Shown: positions 29,773 to 30,279 of the stretch, one piece after another
Layout: each line of letters starts with the position of its first letter
How positions within the stretch are numbered: the stretch's first letter is position 1
Source: Apostichopus parvimensis
Taxonomy: Eukaryota > Echinodermata > Holothuroidea > Aspidochirotida > Stichopodidae
Direction: 5' to 3'
Length of the DNA stretch: 30,279 nucleotides
Assembly (NCBI GenBank): GCA_000934455.1
Contig: KN882305.1
Span: 81,085 to 111,363 of the forward strand
Position numbers and translations under genes: made by a program
The notes under the pieces: model-generated
Database searches by the model: none
Told to the model about the DNA's origin: nothing
The model's input: only the letters and a program-made list of their open reading frames with translations

Positions 29773-30279
29773 CTGGAGAACAAACATAAAATACATAACA
29801 TATTACATTTTTATTCTTTTTTATTCATATCAGACTGAAATGCCCACATTTCTTCAAATTTGTCAGTTTTTTTATGATTTCTTCTAAGTGCTACATTGTG
29901 TAATCCTTCAATGTACAACAGACTAAGCAAGTGTACTGGTTTTTATTTCGTTCTCTTCACTTGTAGTGAATGTAAATAGTATGCAAGCAAGATATTTTGA
30001 TCCTAGCATGACCTTCTTCAGAAGGGGTCCCTTTGATTATCAAATTGATCGATTGATTGACCTATTGATTGTCAAAAAAACTTAATCAAAAACTTCATAA
30101 ACAGGTAAATAAACATGTAAACTTGGAGAATGAGACTCGATAACACCTGAAACTTGAGAACCTTGTAGATCTATGTTTTCGAAACATCTCATGTACAGCA
30201 TGTCTATTCTCTCATTTCTCCCCATTCTCCCCCCCCCCCCCCCCCTACACATTTTAATTAACTTTTATCAGTAAACCTT
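29773..30279 (-). other. CPSF1: CPSF1 intron reaching the window edge, with hairpin repeat copy 3
   Basis: At least 507 nt of intron upstream of visible exon 1; the previous exon is not in the window. Hairpin repeat copy 3 lies at 29991-30025 (TTTTGATCCTAGCATGACCT followed by TCTTCAGAAGG). A C16 run lies at 30230-30245. Confidence 0.75.

Noticed and set aside
1..30279. CRISPR arrays, operons or bacterial-type systems
   Set aside because: The DNA is clearly eukaryotic; the repeats are minisatellites without CRISPR-like spacers and there are no adjacent bacterial-type genes.

Overview
The window is animal nuclear DNA. It is AT-rich, with short GT-AG-bounded coding exons, introns of about 0.25 to 1.6 kb, many minisatellites and poly-C tracts, and small DNA transposons and SINEs. 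Repeat style, the echinoidin-like lectin exon and codon use suggest a marine deuterostome invertebrate, perhaps an echinoderm such as a sea cucumber. That placement is an inference; no marker here fixes the species.

Right two thirds (10.75-29.77 kb, minus strand): one gene, the orthologue of CPSF1 (CPSF160), the scaffold of the mRNA cleavage and polyadenylation specificity factor. I could chain 22 exons with canonical splice sites and matching phases into 850 codons plus a stop, about the C-terminal 59% of a protein of human size (1443 residues). The 5' exons lie beyond the right edge. Introns carry a tRNA-derived SINE 34 nt from a 5' splice site, several minisatellites (one apparently grown from a 3' splice site), a strong G-quadruplex run on the transcript strand, and three copies of a small hairpin repeat.

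Left third (1-10.75 kb): gene-poor. A minus-strand first coding exon of a secreted C-type lectin (signal peptide plus the start of the lectin domain) has a well-placed TATA box, but I cannot find its next exons in the 2.7 kb left of it. There is a complete 395-bp hAT-type MITE with an exact 8-bp target duplication, other hAT-like ends, tRNA-like and U2-like fragments, and two weak minus-strand exon candidates at about 6.3 and 8.35 kb.

No undescribed multi-gene system is evident. The points most worth a second look are the splice-acceptor-derived array at 22.3-22.97 kb, the repeated hairpin motif, the orphan lectin exon, and the absence of AATAAA for about 2.5 kb after the CPSF1 stop.
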